64,000 nucleotides of DNA from Struthio camelus (Eukaryota; Chordata; Aves; Struthioniformes; Struthionidae). The notes beneath the pieces were generated by a model. That model saw only the letters and a program-made list of their open reading frames with translations. It did no database searches and was not told where the DNA came from. Position 1 is the stretch's first letter. Each line of letters begins with the position of its first letter. Below, in pieces: positions 47,282 through 60,400 of the stretch. The position numbers and the translations under genes are program-made. The DNA lies in the NCBI RefSeq assembly GCF_040807025.1, contig NC_090942.1:77047987-77111986 (forward strand), in the 5' to 3' direction.

Positions 47282-50200
47282 GTTTGTTTTTCAATGTTTG
47301 TTTACTCTATTAAAAACAACCTCGAAACACATCATTTAAAATCATTCTTGTGTGCTACAACACAATGTAGAATCAGTCTGTTATTTGATACATCCTTTTA
47401 AACTGTACTAAATATTCTCATTGCAGGTGTGACTATGATCTCAAAATAGGTTGTTTATATATTTAGTTTGATCCTGTGAACAAGTTACTTGTTTGTGACT
47501 AGCTTGACTTTTGAAAACTAGTATTTATCTGAAGAACACTGCTAGAAATGGGGTTGATAGACTATTCTACAAACCCATGCGCAGTGTCTTGTGTTCTGCT
47601 CTCTGTGAATTACTACTTGTTTTATTCTACATGCATGCATGTAGACATGCAGAATTAATCATATAGACGTCCTGTCATGCTTTCTTCTGTTCAGAATATT
47701 TTACCTTTTCACTGTCATCTGTTGTTTCAGAATAGCCTATTTGTGAGCAGGGTGATTATTTCTGTTCTGGTGTTAAAACTATCCAAGGGATAATTGTTAG
47801 GTTGAGTTTGATTTTCACTAGAGAACTTCTGGAAGAACACAAAGCTCTCTACTATCTTTCCATCTGGAAGTTCATCTCGTCATTTTAATACAGCCTGGGA
47901 CATGTTAATATGCCTGTAAAATTAGTCATGCACAGTCCTCATGGCTTTAAACAGAGGGTGTCAAATTTATCCTCTTGAGGAGAGGAAGGATTCATTCATT
48001 CAGGTACAGTGGCACATGAATGCGTCCATGTGACTTGGTCCCATACAGCCTTGTGGTTTAAGGTATTGGAAAGCCATCGTAATAAATATCTAGAATTTAA
48101 TGCCTCATGGTTTCTTTTTGCTGTATATGTATCAGTTTTAATGACTTAATGCAGGCCAAATTCACCATCAAGTCATTGAAGATTGAATCATGCACACATT
48201 GTAAATCTGAAGTATTCAGCTTGTTTTAAAACAAAGGTAATACTTTTGTATCTGTAAAAGGTGGTAAGTTAGCAAAACCTTCAGGCATAAGAATATGGTT
48301 TATTTTTAAAAAGGAATCATTTAAAAATAAGCATCATCTTGCTGGTTACAAACTTTGACTGACATTAGAACGGATTCTTGCTGACTTGCTGAGTAATGCT
48401 TGCCTTCATCAACTGATGTACTTTTTGTTTTTAATGACTAGTACCAAGAAGAAATTCAAGAGCTTAATGAAGTAGCAAGACATCGTCCTCGGTCTACGTT
48501 AGTGATGGGTATCCAGCAGGAAAACAGACAGATTAGGGAATTGCAACAGGAGAATAAAGGTAAAGCTTGAATATTCTGTCAATTTTCAAGCTCCCAACCT
48601 GCACCGTTGGAATCAGCGAGAGTTGTACCATTGATTGTAGAGTGCTTCTCTACGAGATTTGTTTTTTCTTCTAATCTTTGTTAGTTTAACTGGTCTTTAT
48701 GTAATTTAATTGTAATAGAGTCTTAATGACAACCACTAGGACTATGATTAATGGAAAAAAGATCAGAGTTTTGGAAGATGAGTTTTTTGGTCCCTATCCT
48801 GAAGTTCAGTACCAGTCTCGAGATAAATAAATTTACTTCTTCAATATAGGTATCTGTTTGGAAACATGTTTTCCCATTGCTAAAAAGTAACTAATTTAGG
48901 AGCAGTCTAGCTGCAGTATAAGACTCTCCTCCTAGAATTCACTGGGCATTCTAACAGTAATATTCAGCAAAGGAGTCGATGATCTTGATTCATATGAATC
49001 TTGTCTCATCTCAGGAATTTTGTCCTTTTGTGAAGCATGAACAAATCCAAAGAGCAGGCTTAAAGAGCTGTTTTCTATTCTTCTTTTTTTCTTTGTCTTT
49101 TGAGTTTGCTGCATGGAAGGCTCTGCTTTGGAAAATTTTAACTGATGAAGACTCAAGAGTATTTTAGTCCTTTAATAAGTCCTAAGCAAGACTTGGTATG
49201 TTTTGAACACAGGCATTTTATCAATTTTTATTTCACAAAGTTGCAGATTAAAACAGATCTGTAAGCTTCTTTCCAGCTTACATACAGTGTTGCTTGAAGT
49301 GTCCAGAGTAAAGCTCCTCAGCTGATTGTCAAAATGGCTTACTCCAGCTGAAACAGCTGAAGTCATATTAACAAAAGAGCCTCTGTTTCTGACCAAACAA
49401 GAATTTTCCCAGTGCAGTCATCACTGAAGACATTTACAGAGACTATGTAGATTTTATGGTGCAAGAAGTTGGGGCACTCAATTAATGGCTTATTTCAGTT
49501 TTCTCAGGCTGAAGGATTTTTGCATTTTGTTCCAGTTAAACATTTATGAATTTAAAATTATGTTGGTAGAACTACGCACATCTCTTGAAGAACATCAGTC
49601 TGCTTTGGAACTCATCATGAGCAAGTACAGAGAACAGATGTTCAGGTTGCTTATGGCGAGCAAGAAGGATGATCCAAGTATAATAATGAAGTTAAAAGAG
49701 CAACATTCCAAGGTAATAAATTATTTTGGTTTCCTGTTTTTTTTTTTTTTAGTTAAGACTTAAATTAGTTTGTAATGGATCAATACAATGCTTATTTTGT
49801 CTCAGTTTTTATATCATTGTACTAACAAGTTCTAATTTTTACAATGTAGTCTGTGAAGCATGAACAGGAAGCTTAATCAGTCTAGTAAGTTAACCTTACT
49901 AGCTGCTGATCTATTTAAGCATCTGTCAATGAGTAATTCATTACTATACCTTAATTTGCTTTTCTTTTGTGTAAGTCTTTAAAGCAACTCTGCTCTATTA
50001 TACTTCCAGATACTATAGATTTTAGTAATACTCATACGTTTGGACTGTCTTTAACTTTCGCCTTTGATACCAATAAATAACTAGTGAACCTGTGCTTATG
50101 AGAAAGAGTGGGACGGCAAGGTTTTTAAAGTCAATATTCAATGTTTTTTCCCTAAATATCTTAACTTTAAAAAAAAAACATCTTTAAAACCCTTTTGAAT

Positions 50201-53200
50201 ATTGAATAACTAACTGGATGTACATTGCTCTTCTTTCCTGCTTCCACCCATGATTCTTGCTTCAGTGCTGATCAAAGTTGCTAAGTAGCATCCAGATCAG
50301 CTTGAAATGCTTGAATGGTGGGAAAGTTGCTGGGATTAGGTGACGTTCTTATGGCTTTTGAAAACTAGAAAAGGAAATTGCTATTAAGTAATGTTTTCCT
50401 AACCTATCATGAGTCAGGTGTATATGAGTATTCAACAGCTGCAGAGAAGGTTAGCCTATATTTTTATAGCCTTGATAAATAGCTTCAACTTTCTACTTAT
50501 ATTGTCATAAAAATAATTTTGATGTTTACAGGTCATTAACAGATTTAAGTTTGCGCTTTCTAACAAGGTATTATTATTACATTTTAAATGATTTGCAGTT
50601 TTCAGAAAGCAGTGTAACTGTGTAGACAAACTGTAGTTCTAAGTGTTTAATCATATTTATCCTCAGCAAAATCAGGTCTGCAAAGCAGCGTTAGGATCTG
50701 GACACTAGGTAAACAAAGCTTAAGATTTTTCATGCAATGCATACTTTCTTATTTCCTTACAAATTCATATGCACGTAATTAGTGCTACTGAAATAAATGG
50801 AACCACTCAGATTAACATGAAAGAATTTACAGGATTAGAACTATATTTTCAACATAAGCTCCTAAAAATTCATAATACCCCTTTCTAAAGAAGTTACCTT
50901 TGCACATAGAATAACACACCGTGCAGCCTCAGGAGGAGCTTTGGTACCAAGACAAGAGAGTAAAATGGTATTTAATCCTGAAATGGACTTAGAAATTGCA
51001 ATTAGGAACACTTTTGTGGATAAAAACTTGGGATAAAAGGTACGCTGAACAATATTATTTAAATCAGGAGATCTAAGCTTCAACATTTTGGTTAAACCCG
51101 ATTCCACAAGAATGCCTGATGAAGAGGATTTAAATTCTTATCCTGACACTCAGAATTTCTGGAATTTCATTATTTATACTTTTGATCAGTCTTCACATTC
51201 AGTAATATTAGGCAGCCTTGAAGCACTCTTTAAACATTTCTCATGTTACCTAAAAAAATCCATGACACCTAAAAAATTAATCTCGCTGTTACAAAAAATC
51301 ACTGTTTTCTCAAGTGGCAGCTATCAGCTTGGGTGCCTGTTTACAAAAGATTATTTAACACATTGATTTCTGCAAATCAACAGTCTCCTCCTTTAAACAG
51401 AACAACAATTTTTTTAGCAGTGTTGTCTGTATCCGAAAGTGTTTGGGTTAGTAGTAATGACCTTGAGCTAAGTGCACTGTTTGAGTCTGCTCAACTGAAA
51501 TAAGGCCTAAAAGCATGGATTTTTTTTTCTTCAGAAAACAACCAATATATGGCAAATAAAAAGGAGAGATACATAAAAAGTGTTTGCAGACATTGAGGCC
51601 GTATTCGTAAAGAAATGCCTTCACTGCAGTGTTTCATGTCACAGCATGTAATTTTTACACGTCTAGCTTCCAGAGTAGAAGCCACAGTTTTGTGTTAGCA
51701 CCTGTTCTCTCATTAACGACATTGGAACAGCCTCTGGAAGATCGTATCGATCAAAAGGCCTCATAGGGTACCAAACAGAAAGTAGTGAAGACCGCAGTAT
51801 ATCTAGAAACCATAACTCTTTCACAACTTAGATACTTCCTTGCAGCTTGTTCTCTTACCGCTGTTGATTGTTTATTTAAGTGCCAAATATATCCCTTTAA
51901 AATCCTGCCAAAAATTATCTTTCATTGAAAAAATGTTTTATGTAATCGCCTTCACTGGAAACTTTGAGAAGAAAATAATGAGATTTATGCAAGTTACTTT
52001 TTGCCATGCTCTCAGTGGAGAGTAAGATACTTCAACAGCTAAACCATAGCATCAGCCGTTGAAGCGGCAGAGAGGAAAGGCGGAAAGGGGGGGGACATTC
52101 ATTTTTAATGACGGGTTTTTTTTGGTCAGTCACTGTTTATGATTCCAAGTGAGGTAGTTTTTGATGATAGTTTAATAGTTTCTTGTAGTTTAAAGGCAAG
52201 TTGATCATCTGCTAGAGGTATGGATGTCCAGTCAGACTCGTAACTTAAAGGTGGGATTTAACTTTAATCTATACTGCTCTTCAGTAGAAATAGCAGATTT
52301 CTGTCCTACTCTTCTACTCTTCCTGATATTAGTTAGTAACTGCTGTGAATTTGGTCCAAAGGTCAGATCAGACACGGTCAGGCTAGCATGATAGCAGAAT
52401 TGGAATAAAAAACAAGTTAAGGGAAGGAAAATTAAAAGTTTCTGGAAATACCATTAAAATTGCTCAACAGAACAGCAGGGAGTCCCAAAGGTACACGCTC
52501 TTTATCTAGAACTTTAAGGGAAAAGAAGTAGAGATCCTTTCAGCATTTCCTATTGGTAGGTTGGCCAGTGTGAAAAGAAGGTATCACCTGAGCCAACAAG
52601 GTCCAGGTAAGAGATCAGTTCACTGTAAGCAGGGAAGATCACGTAAAACTATCTTCCTTCCTAAGGCTATTATGCCTATGCTAATAGTTCCTATCATCCT
52701 ACTCCTGGCAGTGGAACAGGACAAGAGCAAACCAAAATACTCTGCTTTTTTCTTCCTTCCTGAATCTATCAGTGAGATGTGGTAGTTACTTAGTTATAAT
52801 AGGAAAGTACCCTTCCACCATTAACTAATAGGCAGTCAGGAGACAAGGGTCATTCGTGCAGTTCAGCAAGGACAAGGATCTCTGGAGTGCAGATCCTAGA
52901 TAAGCTGGAATTAGAAGTGGATTTAAGTGGAAGTACATATCCAAAAAGAAAGTGGAAACTGAGTTTCCTAATATACGGCATAGGAGGGATGATCACTTTA
53001 CCTGGTCTTTTAGCTTACTTTCAAGAGAGAAATGCTTACCTGCGGGCTGGCACTGGCTACTGTACCAGCCTTGGGATCAGCTCTCAGATGGAAAGAACAA
53101 TACACTGCTGTTCTTAGATTAATTTATTCTTTCTGCATATACAAAATGATAGAAATCAGCTCCTGCAATACAGGAAGTTCTTGCCAGAGCAAGCACACGC

Positions 53201-54797
53201 TTACCTTTGCAGAAGTCATCACTGATGTGGGTAATGTTACAGCATATTTTGAACAGACTCAAAGTCATAAACTAAAGACAGACATGTAAGCTTCAAAAAA
53301 AAAACTTCTCGAAAGGAAACCTTATGTGACGAAAGAGATTTTGTTTGGATAAAAAGAACCACAGTGGTTGCTCATGCTATAAAGTTACAGAGAGCTTGTT
53401 TTATTTCACAAGTTTAGATCTGTCTTCCTATTTTTATTAAGTGGCACAGTGTTAGAATGCACATTTAATGCTTCACTTACTTTTAATAAATAGTGCAGAA
53501 AATATATTACTAAAGCTGTCTTTTTTTTTTTTATGGCTTAGGAACTGCAAGTGCATGTGGACCAAATTACAGAAATGGCAGCAGTAATGAGAAAAGCCAT
53601 TGAAATTGATGAAAAGCATGGCTGTAAAGAGCAGGAACGTATCATTCAGCTTGAAGTAAGTATGAAATCAAAACAGCAGTGGCACACGTAGTGATCCACC
53701 TTCCCATTCCCCTCGCCTTCTCCAAATATTAAATGCTGAGAAGTGACTACTGTCGTATTTTAAAGGAAAACAGTATGGTAACATACAATTTAGGATACAG
53801 CCCTCAAAGCAGGGAAGCTTTTGGTCTGTTTTTTGTTTTGGCGTTTGGAGGAACAGGTTACCACTAAATGCAAATGTTCACAAAAGCTTTAAAGCTTACT
53901 TTAGATCTCTCAAAGATTTTGTTTATCTCTTAGCGAGGGAGCAAATATTATCAAAATTAGTCATAGGGAGCTACTATGTCTTCTTGGAGTTACTGTATCA
54001 TTCGCTCACGTTGCTATTTTGTTACGCTTCCCTTGTTGAGTGGACTATTAAGTTTTACTTTCTCATTGTAGCCTATTCTATCAAAGTTGTGCATAGGTTA
54101 CACTTCTTCCCTAGAAATCAGTGATTATATAGATTAAGCTTTCTCTTTGTTGAAGTCTGAGTGTAGCAAAAAGCAAGAAAATTATACAAATTCATCCTAA
54201 TGACTAAGAAATTAGGATGCAAATAAATATGTCCATATCCTCGGCTTTTAAAATCACTTCTATACTTTTGTGATTTTTAGGCAATTTGACTCAGTTATTT
54301 AACACTGCAGGGTCAATGCTATTGCTTTTTCATCAAATGCTATAAAAGCAGTTCATTATGGGACAATGTGTATAGAAAGAAGTTGTTTTGTTTTAAATGC
54401 AGTATGTGAAGTCATTTAACCTGTCCTTATCCATCCTTGTATAACTGTCTTTTTTTTTTTTTTTGATGCTTAACGCCCATTCAATAGAGCAAGAGATTCA
54501 GAAATCTATGTGCTTAATTCTAAAATATAACATAAAGCTACCTGTCTGCAAATCCCAATTTTATTCCTCATGTACAGGCATGGAGTGGAAGGGAGATTAC
54601 TAATGCAGTTATCTTCTTTTTGTAGTTCTTTTAAATGCCTTTTCTTTCTCTGGTTATAGCAAGAAAACAAAGGCTTGAGAGAAATTCTTCAGATAACTAG
54701 AGAATCATTCCTGAACCTCAAGAAAGAAGATGCATCAGAGAGTACATCTCTGTCAGGATTAGTAACAAGCAGTGATTTGAGCCTGAGGAAAAGCTAA
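47147..54797 (+). CDS. FGFR1OP2: FGFR1 oncogene partner 2 (STRIPAK coiled-coil protein), 215 aa
   Basis: Join 47147-47281, 48442-48559, 49570-49712, 53542-53655, 54660-54797 (648 nt, 215 codons plus stop, phases agree). FGFR1OP2 and its paralogue SIKE1 are SIKE-family adaptors of STRIPAK, the striatin-PP2A-kinase complex; in human disease the gene can fuse with FGFR1. The protein is almost entirely predicted coiled coil, rich in Glu, Gln, Leu and Arg heptads, with no signal peptide or membrane segment, so cytoplasmic. The length equals the shorter human isoform. The 38-residue cassette of the longer human isoform, between QHSK and ELQ(A/V)HVDQ, was not found in the 3.8-kb intron where it should lie. 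The start at 47147 lies two nt inside exon 2; an in-frame upstream ATG at the end of exon 1 could add Met-Lys. Confidence 0.96.
47626..47645. repeat. 20-bp perfect palindrome
   Basis: tctacatgcatgcatgtaga reads the same on both strands; in FGFR1OP2 intron 2. Function unknown. Confidence 0.85.
48442..48559 (+). CDS. FGFR1OP2: FGFR1OP2 coding exon 2 (residues 46-85)
   Basis: Encodes [20 protein letters not shown] and [19 protein letters not shown]. Acceptor atgactag|, donor aaag|gtaaag; ends in phase 1. Confidence 0.96.
49570..49712 (+). CDS. FGFR1OP2: FGFR1OP2 coding exon 3 (residues 85-132)
   Basis: Encodes [20 protein letters not shown] and [20 protein letters not shown]. Acceptor ttggtag|, donor aag|gtaata; ends in phase 0. 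Confidence 0.96.
49713..53541 (+). other. FGFR1OP2: FGFR1OP2 intron 4
   Basis: No exon for the human 38-residue cassette was found on reading through. On the opposite strand, 50898-51115 is an open, splice-flanked exon-like segment, and 51663-51830 is another open stretch of coding-like composition; neither is assigned. Confidence 0.5.
50898..51115 (-). other. Unassigned exon-like open segment, antisense in FGFR1OP2 intron 4
   Basis: Minus strand: acceptor-like cctcttcatcag|, 218 nt fully open, donor-like gcaaag|gtaact. The peptide includes [20 protein letters not shown] and [19 protein letters not shown] do not recognise the family. It could be a decayed retrocopy, an exon of an unannotated gene or a chance frame; an open stretch of about 80 codons is not rare in 64 kb. 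Confidence 0.2.
53542..53655 (+). CDS. FGFR1OP2: FGFR1OP2 coding exon 4 (residues 133-170)
   Basis: Encodes [20 protein letters not shown] and [16 protein letters not shown]. Acceptor after a T12 tract, atggcttag|; donor gaa|gtaagt. 114 nt, phase 0 on both sides. Confidence 0.96.
54660..54797 (+). CDS. FGFR1OP2: FGFR1OP2 coding exon 5 (residues 171-215, stop)
   Basis: Encodes [20 protein letters not shown] and a Ser-rich end [10 protein letters not shown], nearly identical to the human C-terminus. Acceptor tggttatag|; stop TAA 54795-54797. Confidence 0.96.
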   Translation, partial: QENKGLREILQITRESFLNLKKEDASESTSLSGLVTSSDLSLRKS

Positions 54798-54939
54798 AGA
54801 CTACGAAAGCCAGAAAGCTTCAATTGCACACTTTACAAATGGAGTATCAGGGGTCACTTGTCAAGCACTTGTTACTGAATAGGGCACCAGCAAGCTAATG
54901 CGTCTTAAACTTCAGCTTAGTGGATTTTATACTATGTGA

Positions 54940-54945
54940 AATAAA
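54940..54945 (+). terminator. FGFR1OP2: FGFR1OP2 proximal poly(A) signal AATAAA
   Basis: Canonical hexamer 143 nt after the stop codon; use would give a very short 3' UTR. Confidence 0.5.
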
Positions 54946-57431
54946 TTGAAATCGGTATTCTACAAAAAACCTAGTGATAGATTAATTGTCATAGATCTAA
55001 CTTCAATAGGAAATGGATTAATGCACTTACTGAATTGGGAATTATTTTTATATGAAGTCATTTAACAGAAAAATGCCAAAATTTGACTTAGTTTATATAA
55101 ACTTCTGCTCATACAAAATTTCAATGCAGCTATGATATTACAAAGGCGAGACTTAAAGTCAGATCTCTCTGGCTCACGTCGTAACAATTAGCATGCTTTG
55201 TGCACTATCCACATTACATTTTCTTTTTTTAATAAGTATTTTTTTGAATTGGCATTTTGCGACTAAACTTCTTTAATGGAAAGAGTATGCATTGCAACAC
55301 AAAACGTAAGGATTCCTGTTTAGTTAGCCACAAGGTATCCTATTCAAATGCAGAGACATAAGCAATGCTTTTGCCATTATTCAGTATATTTTTAAAAACA
55401 TTGAATGGGATTCTTTAGAATACCTATACTTAACTATTTTCAAAACATCAGAAGAGCTGCTCCCATTCTGTTCTTTATTGCTTTCTGGAACACAGGTAGT
55501 ATAGTATAATTCTGCCCTAACTGTTCCCTTTCAGAGAAAACCAAGCTCAGTTCTCTGTAGGTAAAGAATCACATTAGTTCCATCAGTTTCATCTCCAATT
55601 GTCTGCCCAAACTTCCTAACTTGGAAACAGCAATTTCAAAACACCCAAAGTGCAGCAGCAGAAAGGTATTTGGGGGAAGGAAGCAGAAGCTCCTGGGTGC
55701 CCACCATCATCAATACTATTAATTTCTCTTGAATAAGTACCTAAAAATCTTCTTGAAGACTATTTGGTAAGTTTCAGGTGCATATTATGTTTTCACTAGG
55801 AGAAGTTTCAATATGCTATAGTGACAGTAGACTGCTCGTTTTTAATCTTGAAATACCTGCGGAAGAGAAAAGGAGTTGGCACCATTGATAAAGTCGTAGC
55901 TTTTATCATGTGCAAATACTAAAAAGTGCTACACGAGACAGGTTTACAGTAAAGAGATGCTGAAATTGTTTATATTTGGCTTTTGTTTGTCAGGCTACTT
56001 CTGTTCCTTGTTCAAGGCAGCAAGAACATTCCTAACTAAAACTGATGTATATCATCACTTTTCCTCCAGCATGTTATTCAACTAGGAATGTATTTGCCAA
56101 GAAGGGTAGTGAAAGCTTTCAACAACGTAAAATTGTAGATGCGCGAGTGACATCCATAGGTAAACATTTTGGCTGTTTAATGACTCACTTAGCAAAATGA
56201 GTTGGAATCTTTCTCTGAAATTAATTTTCATTTAATCAAATTTGATTTTCAGTTGCAACAATACAGAGACGGATTAAGCATCAAGCAATTTTTAAGTGTG
56301 TCAGTTTTAAATATAACTTCCTTTGACTCAGTATAACTTCCTTAGGTTCAAGATAAATATACCACAAGGTCTAAGAAAGACTGAATTTTAAGCTCCCGTG
56401 AACTAATTCAGAGGGAGCGTTAACAGTTTTGTTCTGGTGCTGTTAATTGCCCCCTCCCCCCTCTTCCTATAGTGCTTTTAAGAGAAACAAGCGAAGGGGA
56501 GGGGGAAAGAGGAGTATTTAATGGAGGTAGTAAATGCGAGTTTTTTGATGAACTGATGCATGTGTCAGGAAATGCATCACATTGTAATAAGACCTCAGAA
56601 AGGACAGCTGTAAATCAAGCTCTCCAAATTTTTCCAGCAATTTTTACAATTAGAGAGACTGCTACTTCTTCCAAAGAATCTTGGCTTGTTTCTAGGTTTA
56701 AGAATATATTGAGGCCATTCATGCACATGAAAAAACCTTGCCTTAAACCTTGTCCTTTAACCCTTTCCAAACTTGCTAAAACATCTTGGGAAAATTTTTG
56801 GGGAACATTCTAGCTTAAGCACAAAATCTACTTGTCTGCTATTACTACCTGTAAAACTTTCCTAACGCTGATATAATTTAGATTTTGCATTTCTACTCCA
56901 GCCTGCAAGCTGGTGATTTATCAGAAGTGACATCTTTTTCTAGAGGAATGTGTTTTGTTCTTGCAAACCTAAGTGAAATTTTGTTTTCAATTTAAGGGTT
57001 TTTCTAGTTTGTTTGTTTTAAGTGTCCTTTCAGCCATTGAGTGGTATCAAAGACATATCCGTTCTGTGCTGAATGCAGTTTTATGACTGACTTTCTGGTT
57101 TGTCTTTCAAATGCAATCTCCAGAGTTGTATAGCAGAGAAGGGTTGTTAGTCTGTGGCAGTTCTTTAAGGTGGCTCTATTATGAAATAATGCTTGATTAG
57201 TGTTTATTTTTGTAAATTTAAAAAATGTGACTTAATTTATCTACTCCTAGTCTTCACGTTTGATACGTCTCTCCTTTCATTCCCCGACCCTGATTGCTTT
57301 AGGATTTTAAAAAACCTTCACATTGTGTGGAGTGACTATTTTTCATTGCATACCTGTTATTTTTGTAATGCTGATGGCTTGAAAAGAATTTATGTCTACA
57401 ATTGTGTACTGTACAGTAAACTTATTTTATC

Positions 57432-57437
57432 AATAAA
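57432..57437 (+). terminator. FGFR1OP2: FGFR1OP2 distal poly(A) signal AATAAA
   Basis: Canonical hexamer preceded by a tgtacagtaaac element (UGUA type, CFIm-like) and followed by a T/G-rich stretch; a well-formed cleavage site about 2.6 kb after the stop. Confidence 0.65.
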
Positions 57438-57459
57438 GTTGACTGAAAATTTGGATGTC

Positions 57460-60400
57460 TTCATGATCCAAGTACTGGTTCGGAAATGAGCCTTGTTAGT
57501 AACATATAGGGAAATAAAGACACCGTTTTGTCTCTGCCTTTCACTCAGCTTCTCTTTATACTTTAAGGCAGACAGGCCTATTTCTAGTGCTTTTCTCTAT
57601 GTTGCTCTGTATGAAAAGGAAAAAAAAAGTCTTCTGTTAAGTTTTCACTTGCTCTTGGAAAACTACCAAATTAATCACATCTTGCAAGTAGTTATTCATC
57701 TTTCAAATGAACCACTGGAATTATTTGCTAATACAGCGGAGCAGCATGAATAAACAAAAACAGCCCACTGGGTTTTGAGTTTTAGAGTCAAAAGATGTTT
57801 TCATGCAGATAGGATACGACAGTTAGGGGTTTTTTTTCTTCAAGACTAAAAAAGTCACTTTGACTTGGTTCAAGCTCTGGGTTCTTCACTCTGTGATGTG
57901 TAAATGAGAATGTCAGTGGCTTAGATTTATAAACTGAAAAGGTAATACTTTATCCTCTTCTCCATGATTTCTTACAAGAGAAACTTGCTTTCAAAGTCAT
58001 CGCTTGCTTGTTTACGAATAGGTAATAAATGTCCAGTCATCAAAAAGCAGGCTGCAGCTACCCAGCTAAGGTAAAACTGAAGGCCAGCTTGAATCTAAAT
58101 TAAATTGGGCCATTTTGTACAATTGAAGTTTTAAATAGCTTTGGCCTTTCTAACATACACATTGGATTATAAGATTACGTTAAAATGCAGGGCTAGTGTC
58201 ACTGTTTTCATGCAGAATTATGTTTACTGGTATCACTTTGTAGCGATCCAAAATAAGACATTGGCTTAGGGAGCCTTCACTTTTAGTTGGTAAATGTGAC
58301 ATTTTAAAAGAACTTTTGCTGATTTAAGAAAAAAAAATCAATTGCTTTATCTTGCATGTATGTGCAAAACATGCATTTGTTCTTTCTGCAGATATTGACG
58401 TCTGAGTATCTGGGGCATCTTGTGATAAGAGATTGTTAAATTCATTACCAGGAAACAGTATCAGTCACAGCATGACAAGCTGTGCACAGTGAGGGGGATA
58501 AGTCAGAAGAGCTAAAGAAATCATAAGAAGACAGAAGTAAAGGAATGTAGTACAGCAATAAATTTTAAGCATAGGTGACTTCTTTACCAGCCTTTTCAAC
58601 ATCGTGCTGTTTGTAAAACAAGCTCTGGAAGCAACATCGAGCTACATACTCCCACAAGAGGAAAAAGCAACAAGCTGAAGTGGAAATAATTTTTAGTCAT
58701 TAGGTGTCAAAAAGCTGGCCAGCAGGCTGCATGATTATAATGGAAAGTACTTTCTCAGAGAGATTCCCTTTAACTTGGCATGCAAACAAAATCATCTCTT
58801 ACTGTCCTAGATGAATATATGTACTCTCTCCTGCATACATCCCCAAACCAGCACCACACAACAAACTAACATGTTGTTATTTGTAAGGAGCAGAAAACTA
58901 GATGCTATATAACATGTCAGCATTTGCTGAACTTAGCATTCTGGAAGAGTAAGTTGTACTGGGAGAACCATGTGCACCTCAGAACTGTGATTTATCATGA
59001 GCACATACCTGGTAAAGATGTAGTTCACATCCAGCCTCACCTTCGGCCTGTCACACTTATTTCTTCTCTTGTTTCCAGCACAGTTAAAATTCACACTAAA
59101 GACTGAAGCATGTACTAATTTAAACAAAATTGTTTAGTTGCCATACACTAAAATGGGCTGCAAAGCCTATTTCAATGCTTGTGTGAGAAATGGTACTGAT
59201 GTTCATGCTTCCTGTCGCCATCTCCATTCCCCAAGCTTGCTCTGAGGCTGTAGCTTACCTAGTGGGAGCCAATATGGACACACGCTTGTGTTACAGAACA
59301 TCATTATTTCTGAAGTTCAGGAAAAAAAAAATCAACTGATATCTAGAAGAAGCAAACCTTAAACAACTGTTCAACCTGACGAAAGAGGGAAACGTTTTGT
59401 AATTCTAGTCCTGAAAAAGCACGTTAGCAATACTCCTCAACCATAAGGTAGAGAACACCAAAGCAAGGGACATGAACAGAACTACCACTGCAATAAATTT
59501 CCATTGTGTTAAGGTGAAGTTTTAAAGATTTTTTTTTTTTTTAAAGAATGGGAGAAGGAAGAGCAATTTCTCTATGAGGTTCCCACCACTAAAGATATCA
59601 TAACAAACATGCTTGAGGATGGCTATTTCACCAGTGAAAAAACATAAGTTTTTGAAAATTCAGTTGTTGGAAGCTTAAACAATACAAAATAGTCATGAAT
59701 GCAGGATGATGTTACAGTTTTCTGATAGCATAGGCTCAGGAACATAGTGAGAAAAACATTTTTTTTTAATGAATCATAGTATGCACCTCCTTAAATTACT
59801 AGCTAGGCAAACAGCAGGTACCTACTATGACATGTACTATCTGTGCTTTTTTGCTCCACGTATTTGACTTCTTTTATTCCAGAGAGTTCAGGATAAAAAA
59901 TTAATCCAGCTCTTTGAGCACATTAGGTATTTGGGTATTACACCAGAAGACACTAAGTTATAACTTGGAAAAATGCAAAAAGGTGCTTTTTTGACAGGTA
60001 GACTTGTGAGGTCCCAGTTTTGAGGCAGGCTGGCAAGTTGCACGCAATTGTTACCTCTTCTCACTCCCAAAATTAGCTAACTTATTGCTCTATTTTGAAG
60101 CTGACTTATCCCAGTATGCATGGAAGTACAATGCTTTGCAAGCTCAAACATGGGGACAGCTATCTGCCTATAGCTATGCGCTATCAGACAAGGTCTGAGA
60201 TCAATAAATATTGATGATCAACAAGCATCCACTTGAAACAACAAATGTTAATTTGAGCTATTGTTTCTAATGAAGACTGAAACATCAAAACCTGCTAATC
60301 AAAGATGTGGGAGGGGACAACCTAACCTAGCCAGCAGAGTATTGACAAGACCCAAAGCAAACAGGCAGGGATTTATCAATAAATCTCAGTAGCTGAGTAA

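Larger units (their letters stand above)
54798..57455 (+). other. FGFR1OP2: FGFR1OP2 3' UTR (distal form)
   Basis: AT-rich untranslated sequence up to just past the distal AATAAA. No coding signal seen. End set about 18 nt after the hexamer. Confidence 0.6.
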
